64,000 bases of DNA from Schaalia sp. lx-260 (GTDB lineage Bacteria > Actinomycetota > Actinomycetes > Actinomycetales > Actinomycetaceae): the NCBI RefSeq assembly GCF_021083645.1, contig NZ_JAJNRQ010000001.1:426347-490346 (forward strand), given 5' to 3'. The notes under the pieces were generated by a model, which saw nothing but the letters and a program-made list of their open reading frames with translations, had not been told where the DNA came from and searched no databases. Shown one piece after another: positions 16,990 to 25,570 of the stretch (position 1 is its first letter; every line of letters begins with the position of its first letter). Made by a program: the position numbers and the translations under genes.

Positions 16990-18588
16990 ATGATGAGCAC
17001 GTATCAGCCGACCAGGTTCATGGCAGACGGCTCCACCTACAACCAGCGCAAAGCGGATTTCGCTGTCGCGTTCATCCAGGCCCTCACCCACACCAAGGGC
17101 CGCTGGGCCGGTAAACCCTTCGAACTGATCGACTGGCAAGAGCAGATCATCCGTGACCTGTTTGGCACCCTCAAACCTGATGGGTTCCGTCAGTTCAACA
17201 CCGCTTATGTTGAGATCCCGAAAAAGATGGGCAAGAGCGAGCTCGCCGCAGCCGTGGCACTGTTGCTCACGTGTGGGGATGGTGAGGAGCGCGCCGAGGT
17301 CTACGGGTGCGCAGCAGACCGCCAACAAGCCTCCATCGTGTTCGAGGTTGCAGCAGACATGGTCCGCAACAGCCCCGCACTGTCCCGCCGCGTCAAAATC
17401 CTCGCCAGCCAAAAACGGATCGTCTTCCAGCCCACCAACAGCTTCTACCAGGTCCTTTCGGCTGAGGCGTATTCCAAGCATGGGTTCAACATTCACGGCG
17501 TTGTCTTTGATGAGCTGCACACCCAGCCCGACCGGCGCCTATTCGACGTCATGACCAAAGGCTCCGGGGATGCCCGCACCCAACCCCTGTATTTTCTGAT
17601 CACCACAGCCGGGTCAGACACGAACAGCATTTGCTATGAGACGCACCAAAAAGCCCAGGACATCTTAGAAGGCAGGAAGATCGACCCCACGTTCTACCCA
17701 GTCATTTACGGTGCAGACACCGATGATGACTGGACCGACGAGACCGTCTGGGCCAAGGCCAACCCGTCCCTGGGTATCACGGTCGGCATCGACAAGGTCC
17801 GTGCGGCCTGTGAGAGTGCAAAGCAAAACCCGGCCGAGGAAAACTCCTTCCGCCAACTCAGATTGAACCAGTGGGTGAAACAATCCGTGCGGTGGATGCC
17901 CATGACAGCGTGGGATGCATGCAAGCGCGACTTCCGGCCGGAGCAACTGCGGGGCCGAGTCTGCTACGGCGGCCTCGACCTGTCATCCACCACGGATATC
18001 ACGGCGTTCGTCCAAGTCTTCCCACCCATCGAGGCCGGAGAACCCTACTTCGTCCTCCCGCACTTTTGGATCCCAGAAGACAACATTGAGCGCCGCGTCC
18101 TGCGTGACCGGGTCCCATACGACCTCTGGGCACGCCAAGGCCACCTCAACCTCACTGAAGGGAACGTGGTCCACTATGCGGCGATTGAACAAGCCATCGA
18201 GCAAATCTCTGAAATCTACGATTTGCGGGAGGTTGCCTTCGAGCGGTGGGGCACAGTCCAAATGACCCAAAACCTCGACCACATGGGCCTGACCGTCGTC
18301 CCCTTCGGCCAAGGCTTCAAAGACATGAGCCCACCGACTAAGGAGCTGATGAAGCTCGTGCTCGAGGGCAAGCTGGCCCATGATGGTCACCCGGTTTTGC
18401 GGTGGATGATGGACAACATCTTCATCCGCCAAGATCCTGCCGGGAACATCAAACCCGACAAAGAAAAGAGCACCGAGAAAATCGACGGTGTCGTCGCCAC
18501 CATCATGGGACTAGACCGCGCCATACGTTGTGGGGCCGGGCCAGCATCAGAGTCGGTATACGACCAGCGAGGGTTACTGCTTCTTTGA
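16990..18588 (+). CDS. Phage terminase large subunit
   Basis: The packaging motor ATPase and nuclease, about 532 residues. The ATPase domain shows a Walker A-like EIPKKMGKSELAAAVALL near residue 78, Walker B VVFDELHTQPDRRLFDVM near 175, and the coupling motif YFLITTAGS near 205. The nuclease domain begins with YGGLDLSSTTDITAFV near 330 and ends with GVVATIMGLDRA, both contributing acidic residues. AAGGAG lies about 10 bases before the ATG at 16990; the next ATG at 16993 is also possible. Upstream in-frame sequence overlaps the preceding small genes and was excluded. A pair of strong hairpins separates it from a convergent minus-strand gene. Confidence 0.93.
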   Translation: MMSTYQPTRFMADGSTYNQRKADFAVAFIQALTHTKGRWAGKPFELIDWQEQIIRDLFGTLKPDGFRQFNTAYVEIPKKMGKSELAAAVALLLTCGDGEERAEVYGCAADRQQASIVFEVAADMVRNSPALSRRVKILASQKRIVFQPTNSFYQVLSAEAYSKHGFNIHGVVFDELHTQPDRRLFDVMTKGSGDARTQPLYFLITTAGSDTNSICYETHQKAQDILEGRKIDPTFYPVIYGADTDDDWTDETVWAKANPSLGITVGIDKVRAACESAKQNPAEENSFRQLRLNQWVKQSVRWMPMTAWDACKRDFRPEQLRGRVCYGGLDLSSTTDITAFVQVFPPIEAGEPYFVLPHFWIPEDNIERRVLRDRVPYDLWARQGHLNLTEGNVVHYAAIEQAIEQISEIYDLREVAFERWGTVQMTQNLDHMGLTVVPFGQGFKDMSPPTKELMKLVLEGKLAHDGHPVLRWMMDNIFIRQDPAGNIKPDKEKSTEKIDGVVATIMGLDRAIRCGAGPASESVYDQRGLLLL

Positions 18589-18591
18589 AAA

Positions 18592-18656
18592 GTCTTGTGG
18601 GGGGAAGCGCATAGGCACCTACCCCCACAAGACGCTAAAGATTGTCTCCTTTAGCG
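18592..18656. terminator. Two tandem hairpins between convergent genes
   Basis: A perfect 12-bp stem (18592-18603 with 18622-18633) is followed at once by an 8-bp stem, CGCTAAAG (18633-18640) with CTTTAGCG (18649-18656). They lie between the large terminase and the minus-strand gene, the second covering that gene's stop codon. They likely end transcription from both sides. Confidence 0.65.
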
Positions 18657-19334
18657 CTGACAGTTACTATCAAACTCTGCTTGATCTTCAGCCGCAGTTT
18701 CAAGTTCTGCTGCTGTCAAGACTCGGTTGATAGGCCCCTGTCGTGAAAGAAGATAGCTCTGAGCATAGGTTTCTCGTTCAGGATCTCCCAGTGGTTCTAC
18801 TAAGAAAGCACGACGGCCGCGATGAGTCTTGATCCCCTCAATCTCGCGGATTAAGCGACCGCCATCGAGGATGAAACCTGCGTAAGAAGCTAGGACTAGG
18901 CAATGCTGCTCGGTCAGGAAATCTGAATCCTCTTTACTAAGAGACCAATAACCGGTAACTCGTAGCTCGTTATTCTCAAGCAGAACCCACTCGTCGCCTG
19001 TCACATGTTGTTTGATGTCAATCAATCGATCAAGATTTCGTGGACCAGTGGCATCCACATACATAGATGGCACACAGTTCCCAGTTTCATAGCCGATCGA
19101 GCAGATTAGTGCTTTTTCTTCTGATTTGGGAATCCGTAAGTAGTTGGAACGAGCAGGGAAAAGTTTCTCGATTGATGTTCCCGTGTAGCGGTTACGCTCA
19201 TTCCCAGAGGCACGATTGATGAGATGAAGTTTGATCAACTTCGATAGAGTATTGGATCCGATTCCCAGTTGACGCTTTACGTCTTCAAATCCGAGGGTGC
19301 TGTTGGTTGCACTGAAATCGTGTGGACGTGGCAT
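18651..19334 (-). CDS. Antisense cargo gene with N-terminal helix-turn-helix, unknown function
   Basis: A 227-residue protein encoded against the direction of the late operon, between large terminase and portal. The start at 19334 was chosen because AAAGGTGG lies 5-6 bases upstream; a longer frame to 19403 lacks a site. Residues about 12-40 (TLGFEDVKRQLGIGSNTLSK, then LIKLHLINR) look like a helix-turn-helix of the kind that reads a site. The rest has no domain I recognise, though it holds a motif rich in acidic and aromatic residues (GDEWVLLENNELRVTGYWSL). The composition is lower in GC than the flanking phage genes. It is set off by terminators on its 3' side and an intergenic region on its 5' side. 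Lone reversed genes in late operons are often expressed in the lysogen, and many of the known ones affect host fitness or block other phages. Confidence 0.75.
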   Translation of the reverse strand: MPRPHDFSATNSTLGFEDVKRQLGIGSNTLSKLIKLHLINRASGNERNRYTGTSIEKLFPARSNYLRIPKSEEKALICSIGYETGNCVPSMYVDATGPRNLDRLIDIKQHVTGDEWVLLENNELRVTGYWSLSKEDSDFLTEQHCLVLASYAGFILDGGRLIREIEGIKTHRGRRAFLVEPLGDPERETYAQSYLLSRQGPINRVLTAAELETAAEDQAEFDSNCQR

Positions 19335-19528
19335 GACTACCACCTTTCTGGAAGCAAAGGCTTCCAACTGGGCGTTCCGAGTTTCCCCTTGACGCCAGGT
19401 CAATTACTAGATGAATCCGCTCTCCAAGATCTGGGGAGGTCGTTCACTTGAAAGTCTAGACCTTCTCCCATCGCCATGTCAATAGGAACAGTCGAATCCG
19501 ACTGGTCACAAATTGTAGGAGTGTATTT

Positions 19529-20884
19529 ATGGGTTTCCTATCCTGGCTCGGCCTCAAACCACCTGAACCACCCCAACCTCAGAACAACTGGGCGCTAACG
19601 AACACTGAATTCTTCACCAGCCCTACATCTTCGGGTAAGTCGGTGACGGAGCGCAGTGCGATGCAGATGACCGCCGTCTATGCCTGCGTGCGCATCCTGG
19701 CTGAAGCCGTCGCCTCGCTGCCGTTGCATCTGTATCAGCAGCGCGAAGGCAGCACGGGCGGCAACGAACGAGCGACCGGGCACCCGTTGTATCGGGTGTT
19801 GCATGATGAGCCGAATGCGGAGATGACCTCGTTTGTGTTCCGTGAGACCCTCATGACTCACCTGCTGCTGTGGGGTAATGCTTATGCCCAAGTCATTCGC
19901 AACGGGCGCGGTGAGGTCATCGGCCTCTACCCGCTACTACCATCGCAGATGATCGTCGATAGGGATCCGGACACGGGCCTATTGCGTTACACCTATCGGC
20001 CTCAAACCATCGGTAGGCCGCCGGTGGTTGTTTTATCCCCAGCCGACGTCCTCCACATTCCAGGGCTCGGGTTTGATGGGCTGGTTGGGTATTCGCCGAT
20101 TCAGATGGCACGTAACGCCATCGGCATGGGACTGGCCTGTGAAGAATACGGGGCGAGGCTCTTCGCCAACGGTGCCGCACCCGGTGGGGTACTTGAGCAC
20201 CCGGGCACGATTCGTGACCCAGCAAGGGTGCGCGAATCGTGGCAGTCGACCTTTGGCGGGAGCGAGAATGCGGGCAAGATCGCCGTTTTGGAGGAGGGGA
20301 TGAAGTACACGCCGATTGGGATTAGTCCGGAGCAGGCGCAGTTCTTGGAGACCCGCAAGTTCCAGATCAACGAGATCGCACGTATCTTCCGCATCCCACC
20401 CCACATGGTCGGAGACCTCGAAAAGAGCAGCTTTTCCAACATTGAGCAACAGTCGCTCGAGTTCGTGAAGTACACGCTCGACCCCTGGGTGATCAGGTGG
20501 GAACAAGCCCTCACCAAAACCCTCCTCACCGGAGCTGACCGGGAGAAGTACTCCATCGCCTTCAACCTTGAAGGACTGTTGCGTGGGGATTACGCCAGCC
20601 GGATGCATGGGTATGCGGTAGCACGCCAGAACGGGTGGAGGAGCGCCAACGACATCCGCCAACTCGAAAACCTCGACCTCATCCCAGCCGAGGATGGCGG
20701 GGACCTCTACCTAGTCAACGGCAACATGCTCCCACTCAACCAAGCGGGCAGTTACTACACCCACCGCCAAATGCAAGACACCCAACCAGACACACAACTT
20801 GATGAACCCAACAGTGATCCCAAGGAGGATGCAGATGACGGCGACAATGAGAGCCGACCCCACAGCACAGAAGACCCCCAATAG
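19529..20884 (+). CDS. Phage portal protein (HK97 family)
   Basis: A 451-residue portal protein, the ring through which DNA enters the capsid. It shows the usual N-terminus MGFLSWLGLK, then MTAVYACVRILAEAVASLPL near residue 48, HPLYRVLHDEPNAEMTSFVF near 85, LLLWGNAYAQVIRNGRGEV near 110 and EIARIFRIPPHMVGDL near 285, all typical of HK97-type portals. The C-terminus is acidic and likely disordered. TAGGAG precedes the ATG. The protease gene begins 50 bases before its end. A fragment of a second, related portal gene survives at 44747-44852. Confidence 0.93.
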   Translation: MGFLSWLGLKPPEPPQPQNNWALTNTEFFTSPTSSGKSVTERSAMQMTAVYACVRILAEAVASLPLHLYQQREGSTGGNERATGHPLYRVLHDEPNAEMTSFVFRETLMTHLLLWGNAYAQVIRNGRGEVIGLYPLLPSQMIVDRDPDTGLLRYTYRPQTIGRPPVVVLSPADVLHIPGLGFDGLVGYSPIQMARNAIGMGLACEEYGARLFANGAAPGGVLEHPGTIRDPARVRESWQSTFGGSENAGKIAVLEEGMKYTPIGISPEQAQFLETRKFQINEIARIFRIPPHMVGDLEKSSFSNIEQQSLEFVKYTLDPWVIRWEQALTKTLLTGADREKYSIAFNLEGLLRGDYASRMHGYAVARQNGWRSANDIRQLENLDLIPAEDGGDLYLVNGNMLPLNQAGSYYTHRQMQDTQPDTQLDEPNSDPKEDADDGDNESRPHSTEDPQ

Positions 20885-21641
20885 CCCCAAGCGTTTTTGG
20901 GATTATGCCACCAGCCCGGATGGTAAGCGCGTTCTGGAGCTGCGTGGTCCGATTGCGCCCGAGTCCTGGTTCGGAGACGAAACCACACCACAGCAATTTC
21001 GCGACGAACTCATGAGCGGCAGCGGCGACATTATCGTGTGGATCAACAGCCCTGGTGGGGATGTAGTGGCGGCTGCCGAGATTTATTCGATGCTCATGGA
21101 CTACCCAGGGCACGTCACCGTCAAAATCGACGGCCTCGCAGCCAGCGCAGCGTCAGTGATTGCCATGGCTGGGAGCGAGGTGCTGATGAGTCCGGTGGCG
21201 ATGTTGATGATTCATAACCCCATGACCGCCGCGATCGGCGACAGCGAGGAAATGCTCCGCGCTGTATCCATGCTGGCTGAGGTTAAGGAATCCATCCTCA
21301 ACGCCTACGAACTCAAAACGGACATGGACCGTGCGGAGCTCAGTGAGTTGATGGATGCGGAGACCTGGATGGACGCGAACAAAGCCATCGAGCTGGGCTT
21401 TGCAGACGGCCTGATCAGCCCCGGTAGTCCGTTCCCGGCCGCGCAGCCAGATGCGAAAAGGTCAGCGATGGTGTTTTCTCGCCGCGCCGTCACGAACTCA
21501 CTGTTGGATGCCATCAACGCAGACCTCACTGGTGGTCAAGAACCGCTCCCACTAGTAGTAGAGCCTGCTGCTCCTGACCCGCCGCCTGCTAGCCGCGCGG
21601 TCAATGACCTGTTATCCGCCCTCGATTCCTTGAAGCCCTAG
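20835..21641 (+). CDS. Head maturation protease, ClpP-like
   Basis: A 268-residue serine protease that processes the capsid protein during head assembly. The ClpP fold is seen in IIVWINSPGGDVVAAAEIYS near residue 70, the nucleophile region in DGLAASAASVIAMAGSEV near 100, and the catalytic His region in MIHNPMTAAIGDSEE. The ATG at 20835 has AAGGAGG six bases upstream; earlier in-frame ATGs are deeper in the portal gene and lack a site. The C-terminal 60 residues are proline-rich. A terminator hairpin starts at its stop codon, separating it from the capsid gene. Confidence 0.92.
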   Translation: MTATMRADPTAQKTPNSPKRFWDYATSPDGKRVLELRGPIAPESWFGDETTPQQFRDELMSGSGDIIVWINSPGGDVVAAAEIYSMLMDYPGHVTVKIDGLAASAASVIAMAGSEVLMSPVAMLMIHNPMTAAIGDSEEMLRAVSMLAEVKESILNAYELKTDMDRAELSELMDAETWMDANKAIELGFADGLISPGSPFPAAQPDAKRSAMVFSRRAVTNSLLDAINADLTGGQEPLPLVVEPAAPDPPPASRAVNDLLSALDSLKP

Positions 21642-21666
21642 CGCTATTCGCGCCGGGGCTTTTCTT
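21633..21666 (+). terminator. Terminator between protease and capsid genes
   Basis: AAGCCC pairs with GGGGCTT around a GC-rich loop, followed by TTTTCTTA. It overlaps the stop codon of the protease gene. A terminator just before the capsid gene suggests that capsid levels are set separately, either by read-through or by a promoter in the 40 bases between. Confidence 0.65.
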
Positions 21667-21704
21667 ATGCCCAATCCACCATTCGTGTTTTGAAAGGACA
21701 CACC

Positions 21705-22925
21705 ATGACTACAACGATGATTAATGATCTGCGAACCCGCCGTGCTGAGACGTGGGAGAAGGCTAAGGCCTTCCTCACTGAACGCCAGAGCGCCAATAAC
21801 GGCATCCTGACCGCTGAGGATGATGAGGCTTACGCTCGTATGGAAGCCGAAATCGAAGCCTTCGGCCGCGAGATCGCCCGAGCAGAACGCGCCGCCGAGC
21901 TCGACGCCCAGTTGTCTAAGCCAGTGGCTTCACCGATTGCTGCCATGCCCGGCACCGTCACCCCAGAACCGGCTGGTAAGCCAGTTCCTTTCCGGGCTAC
22001 GGATGAGTACCGGGAGAACTTTTGGAACGCCATGCGCATGGCCACCAACCCCTTCGAAGTACGCAACGCCCTCAAAGAAGGCGCTGACACTGAAGGCGGC
22101 TACCTGGTGCCGGATGAGTTCGAACGCACCCTCGTAGAAGCCCTTCAGGAAGAAAACATCATCCGTGGATTGGCTAAGCGCATTACCACCACATCTGGGG
22201 ATCGCAAGATCCCCGTCGTGGCGACCCACGGTAAGGCTAACTGGCTCGATGAAGGGGCAGCGGTCACCGAGTCTGATGAGGCTTTCAAGCAGGTCACGCT
22301 GGGGGCTTATAAACTCTCCACCTTCATCAAGGTCAGTGAAGAACTCTTGGCTGACTCTGCGTTCAACATCGAGGCCTACCTGGCAAACGAGTTCGGCCGT
22401 CGTATCGGTGCTGCTGAAGAAGAAGCGTTCCTTGTCGGGGATGGGTCTAATAAGCCGACCGGAATCTTCCACAAGACTGGCGGAGCAGAAGAAGGCCTTA
22501 AGGCTGCCGCCCAGGCAGCGATCACCGCTGACGAACTCATCGATTTGTTCTATGCGCTCCGTAGCCCGTATCGAAAGAACGCCGTGTGGCTCACCAACGA
22601 CTCCACGGTCAAGGCGATTCGGAAGCTGAAGGACAATCAGGGCCAGTACCTGTGGCAGCCCGCCCTGACGGCAGGGGCTCCGGACATGATCCTAGGCCGC
22701 CCCATTTATACCTCCAGCTTTGTGCCGGAGATTAAGGCCGGGGCAAAGACAGTGGCCTTCGGTGACTTGTCTTATTACTGGATTGCTGACCGTGCTGGCC
22801 GCTCGTTTAAGCGCCTGAATGAGTTGTTTGCGACGACGGGGCAGGTGGGGTTCATGGCAACCCAACGCGTCGATGGCAAGTTGATCCTGCCCGAGGCCGT
22901 CAAGGTGCTTGTTCAGAAGCAGTAA
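21705..22925 (+). CDS. Major capsid protein (HK97 fold)
   Basis: A 406-residue HK97-type major capsid protein. The first 105 residues form an acidic helical scaffold-like region (EAYARMEAEIEAFGREIARA) that is probably removed by the protease encoded just upstream. The fold proper begins near residue 120 with GGYLVPDEFERTLVEALQEE, followed by KIPVVATHGKANWLDEGAA, GRRIGAAEEEAFLVGDGSNK and AFGDLSYYWIADR, characteristic of the family. The ATG at 21705 follows GAAAGGAC. Gene order portal-protease-capsid matches HK97-like phages. Confidence 0.93.
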   Translation: MTTTMINDLRTRRAETWEKAKAFLTERQSANNGILTAEDDEAYARMEAEIEAFGREIARAERAAELDAQLSKPVASPIAAMPGTVTPEPAGKPVPFRATDEYRENFWNAMRMATNPFEVRNALKEGADTEGGYLVPDEFERTLVEALQEENIIRGLAKRITTTSGDRKIPVVATHGKANWLDEGAAVTESDEAFKQVTLGAYKLSTFIKVSEELLADSAFNIEAYLANEFGRRIGAAEEEAFLVGDGSNKPTGIFHKTGGAEEGLKAAAQAAITADELIDLFYALRSPYRKNAVWLTNDSTVKAIRKLKDNQGQYLWQPALTAGAPDMILGRPIYTSSFVPEIKAGAKTVAFGDLSYYWIADRAGRSFKRLNELFATTGQVGFMATQRVDGKLILPEAVKVLVQKQ

Positions 22926-22964
22926 TCCGCTGCCAGTTGTTGGAGAAGGGGGTGGCGTAACGCC

Positions 22965-23294
22965 ATGGCACACGCGTTTAACCAAGCCCAGTTCATCGAA
23001 GCACTCAAGGCCAATTTGGTCCTTGAGCACAGCCAGGATGATGAGCTTTTGGGTGAGTTGATTCAGGCGGGATTGGATTACGCCACCTCCTACCAACACC
23101 TGGCCCCAGGTCACTACGAGAATCACCCGTTGTCGGAGTCGACGTATCGTGCGGTGATCATGCTGGCAACACACTTCTACGAATCCAGGGATGGCTCAAC
23201 CGGCGGGTTTTTCGCTGATAACGCGCAGGCCGCCGCCCGCGTGTGGGAAGCCGTCAACCGACTACTGATTCTCGACAGGGATTGGAAAGTCTAA
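22965..23294 (+). CDS. Head-tail connector (gp6-like)
   Basis: A 109-residue helical protein with the pattern of gp6/DNA-packaging connector proteins: LLGELIQAGLDYATSYQH and YRAVIMLATHFYESRDGST. These form the ring that joins portal to tail. The ATG at 22965 follows GGAGAAGGGGGTGG. It lies where connectors normally lie, directly after the capsid gene, and the next gene encodes the head-closure protein. Confidence 0.85.
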   Translation: MAHAFNQAQFIEALKANLVLEHSQDDELLGELIQAGLDYATSYQHLAPGHYENHPLSESTYRAVIMLATHFYESRDGSTGGFFADNAQAAARVWEAVNRLLILDRDWKV

Positions 23295-23319
23295 AAAGCA
23301 CAGAGGGAGGGGGTGAGCA

Positions 23320-23655
23320 GTGATGGGTTTGGGATTGCTCCGCACAGAGCTGTTGTTTGTTGACGACATGGCGAACAGTGACCGTCAAGGCTTTTACACA
23401 AAACCTGCCTTGGAGGGTTTCACCTGTCGTGGGGTCTTCGAGGAGCGTTCTGCCACCACCCGGTGGGCGAACCTGGCCGGATTCGAACAAGTAGACGCGG
23501 TAGCGAAAATTCGCACCCAACCACGCTTGGTCCCGGTCACGGGTCAGAAAGTCGTTGCTGATGGGCAACTGTTCACCATTACCGGGATTGAAAACGTCAA
23601 AGGCCGAGGCCGCTACCTCGTCTTGTTTCTACGCAGGGAGGTGCATCGTGGCTAG
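23320..23655 (+). CDS. Head closure / head-tail adaptor protein
   Basis: A 111-residue beta-rich protein with the pattern of head-tail adaptors that close the connector: MANSDRQGFYTKPALEGF, CRGVFEERSATTRWANLAGF and KGRGRYLVLFLRREVHRG. GAGGGAGGGGG precedes the tandem start codons GTG (23320) and ATG (23323); either could be used. The next gene overlaps its end by 8 bases. Confidence 0.82.
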   Translation: MMGLGLLRTELLFVDDMANSDRQGFYTKPALEGFTCRGVFEERSATTRWANLAGFEQVDAVAKIRTQPRLVPVTGQKVVADGQLFTITGIENVKGRGRYLVLFLRREVHRG

Positions 23656-24220
23656 AACACAAATCAAAATGCCAACCAAAACCCTCGAGGCCTTCGCTCA
23701 CCTGACCACAGCAATGCCCGAGATTGCCGACGAGGCCGTCACAGCCGGCGGGCGGGTCGTAGAAAGCCGGGTCCGGGCGAACTTGTCCGCGGCTATTGGG
23801 AATACCAAGGGCAAGTCACGCTCCACGGGGCAGTTGTTGGGCACTTTGGGGTTGAGTCCTGCGAAAGTGGACCGCAAGGGTGATCACAACGTGAAAGTCG
23901 GGTTCACCGAGAACCGCAGGGATGGGCGCCCCAACGCCCTGATCGCCAACGTCCTCGAATACGGCAAGGCCGGGCAAACGCCCCGCCCATTCCTACGCCC
24001 GGCTAGAGCCTCAAGTCGGCGGGCCTGCTTGGAGACAATGAAACAAGTGCTGCAAAACCGGATGAGAGGCAGGTGGGCCCATGGAGTGTTTAGAGATTTT
24101 GGTGAGTGTTTTTCGCCGTCTTGGCATGGAAGTGTTCACCGGCACCTGGCCAGCCCTACCGGCCAGCGACTACGTCGTCCTCCTACCCCTAGTGGACGTC
24201 TACGACCTGCACGCCGATAA
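23648..24220 (+). CDS. HK97 gp10-like tail-completion protein (C-terminus extended)
   Basis: The N-terminal 140 residues resemble HK97 gp10: a helical opening MARTQIKMPTKTLEAFAHL, EVT-type beta region KVGFTENRRDGRP, and NVLEYGKAGQTPRPFLRPA, which is the family signature. In relatives the protein ends soon after this. Here the frame runs on for another 140 bases over the next gene, ending in an Arg- and Pro-rich tail that looks like out-of-frame translation. A shift by one base would give a stop near 24064, so an indel in the 3' end is likely. The GTG at 23648 has GGAGG before it and overlaps the previous stop. Confidence 0.8.
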   Translation: MARTQIKMPTKTLEAFAHLTTAMPEIADEAVTAGGRVVESRVRANLSAAIGNTKGKSRSTGQLLGTLGLSPAKVDRKGDHNVKVGFTENRRDGRPNALIANVLEYGKAGQTPRPFLRPARASSRRACLETMKQVLQNRMRGRWAHGVFRDFGECFSPSWHGSVHRHLASPTGQRLRRPPTPSGRLRPARR

Positions 24221-24419
24221 CCAACCCGGTGTGGAGATTCAGTACGTAAGAGTCAACCTGTTCAGCCAAGAGAACTACCTGCCACTGGTCTACCGGCTCC
24301 TAGCGCTATTGCGCCAAAACGACCTGACGGTTAGTGAGCGCCGCTATATCGGCCATGACCCCGAGGCCGGCTACCACCACTACGTCGTTGAAGTCGCACT
24401 CACCACTGACCCCCACTAG
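24081..24419 (+). CDS. Tail terminator-like minor protein
   Basis: A 112-residue protein beginning MECLEILVSVFRRLGMEVFT, with YVRVNLFSQENYLPLVYRLL and a final segment on a beta strand. Position and size fit a tail-completion or tail-terminator protein. The ATG lies inside the extended reading frame of the gp10-like gene, with GGCAGG upstream. The stop codon lies inside the first of two identical terminator hairpins. The assignment rests mainly on position. Confidence 0.7.
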   Translation: MECLEILVSVFRRLGMEVFTGTWPALPASDYVVLLPLVDVYDLHADNQPGVEIQYVRVNLFSQENYLPLVYRLLALLRQNDLTVSERRYIGHDPEAGYHHYVVEVALTTDPH

Positions 24420-24490
24420 TACGGGGGTCTTTCTACTCGCAAGTCGTTGTTTCACAGCTTGAAGAACTGACCCCCACTAGTACGGGGGTC
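24408..24490 (+). terminator. Duplicated terminator before the tail tube gene
   Basis: The hairpin GACCCCC-loop-GGGGGTC followed by TTTC occurs twice, at 24408-24429 and 24469-24490, as a 29-bp exact direct repeat. The first copy includes the stop codon of the gene before it. Two stacked copies would strongly cut read-through from the head genes into the tail tube gene, which has its own ribosome site after them. Confidence 0.75.
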
Positions 24491-24533
24491 TTTCCATATA
24501 TCCACCCGCATTTGTCTTTGAAGGAGGACACTC

Positions 24534-25127
24534 ATGGCCACGATTGGTCTTGACAAGCTCTACTACGCCACCATCACCGAAAACCCCGAAGGGGAAGAAA
24601 CCTACGCGACCCCCAAACCTCTGGCTAAAGCCATCTCCGCCGAACTCTCCGTTGAACTAGCAGAGGCTATTTTGTACGCCGACGACGGCGCATCAGAGGT
24701 GGTCAAGGAGTTCAAATCCGGCACCCTCACCCTGGGCATCGATGATCTCAAGCCCGAGGTCGCAGCTGAACTGACCGGCTGCACCCTCGATGACAACAAG
24801 GTCCTGGTCGCCACCAGTGAGGATGGGGCCAAGCCGGTCGCTATCTCTTTCCGCGCCCGCCGCTCTAACGGCAAGTACACGTATTTCTGGCTCTACCGGG
24901 TCAAGTTCGCCCCGTCCGCCACCAGTCTGAACACCAAGGGCGATTCGATTTCGTTTGCGACCCCGAGCATTGAGGGGACCATCATGCGGCGTAACAAGGC
25001 TGAGAAGAACGGCCTGCACCCGTGGAAAGCCGAAGTCACCGAAGGCGTTGATGGGGTCAAGCCTCAGACCATTACGGATTGGTACAAGAAGGTTTACGAA
25101 CCCACCATCACCCCCAAGAGCGCCTGA
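24534..25127 (+). CDS. Major tail tube protein
   Basis: A 197-residue major tail protein of the phi13-like type. Landmarks include MATIGLDKLYYATITENPEG at the N-terminus, ISFRARRSNGKYTYFWLYRV in the middle and HPWKAEVTEGVDG near the end. It polymerises into the tail tube. GAAGGAGG lies just before the ATG. It stands alone between a doubled terminator and the tail chaperone genes. A shortened version of its C-terminal part occurs in the remnant at 38873-39094. Confidence 0.9.
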   Translation: MATIGLDKLYYATITENPEGEETYATPKPLAKAISAELSVELAEAILYADDGASEVVKEFKSGTLTLGIDDLKPEVAAELTGCTLDDNKVLVATSEDGAKPVAISFRARRSNGKYTYFWLYRVKFAPSATSLNTKGDSISFATPSIEGTIMRRNKAEKNGLHPWKAEVTEGVDGVKPQTITDWYKKVYEPTITPKSA

Positions 25128-25150
25128 GGCGGGAAGGAGAAGACTGAATC

Positions 25151-25570
25151 ATGAGTAGCGAAACCTTGACCATGGAAAACCCCGCACTCGATGGCCGCAC
25201 CGCCACAGTCACCATCGCAGGCACCGAATACACCCTCGTCCTTTCGACGGGGGCGACTAGGAAGATTGCGGCCCGCTATGGCGGCCTAGATCAGCTCGGC
25301 GAAAAACTCCTCACGGGTGAGGATATGGACCAGGCTTTGGGTGAGATCATCTGGATTGTCACCTTGTTGGCTAACCAGGGCATCCAAATCCACAACTTTG
25401 CCCATCCTGATGACAAGCAGGAGTTGCTCACTGAATACCTGGTTGAGTTGCTGACCTGTCCGGCTGATTTGGCTGGTTACCGTGAGGCCATCACGGCCGC
25501 TTTGGTGAACGGCACTCGCCGCGAGATTGTGTCCCAGGAGCCGGTGGGAAAAGACCAGCAGGCCGAGTAG
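25151..25570 (+). CDS. Tail assembly chaperone gpG-like
   Basis: A 139-residue tail assembly chaperone. It has a beta N-terminus (TATVTIAGTEYTLVLSTGAT) followed by a helical part with KIAARYGGLDQLGEKLLTGE and LTEYLVELLTCPADLAGY. It helps the tape measure fold into the tail. AAGGAG precedes the ATG. Just before its stop lies the slip site G GGA AAA at 25546-25552, which would let a share of ribosomes move to the -1 frame and make the longer gpGT-type protein. Confidence 0.88.
   Translation: MSSETLTMENPALDGRTATVTIAGTEYTLVLSTGATRKIAARYGGLDQLGEKLLTGEDMDQALGEIIWIVTLLANQGIQIHNFAHPDDKQELLTEYLVELLTCPADLAGYREAITAALVNGTRREIVSQEPVGKDQQAE

Noticed and set aside
22305..22320. Further copy of the TTATAAA leader motif inside the capsid gene
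   Set aside because: The match is only CTTATAAAC within coding sequence, without the GAAGCCCTCCT block at the 12-base distance.
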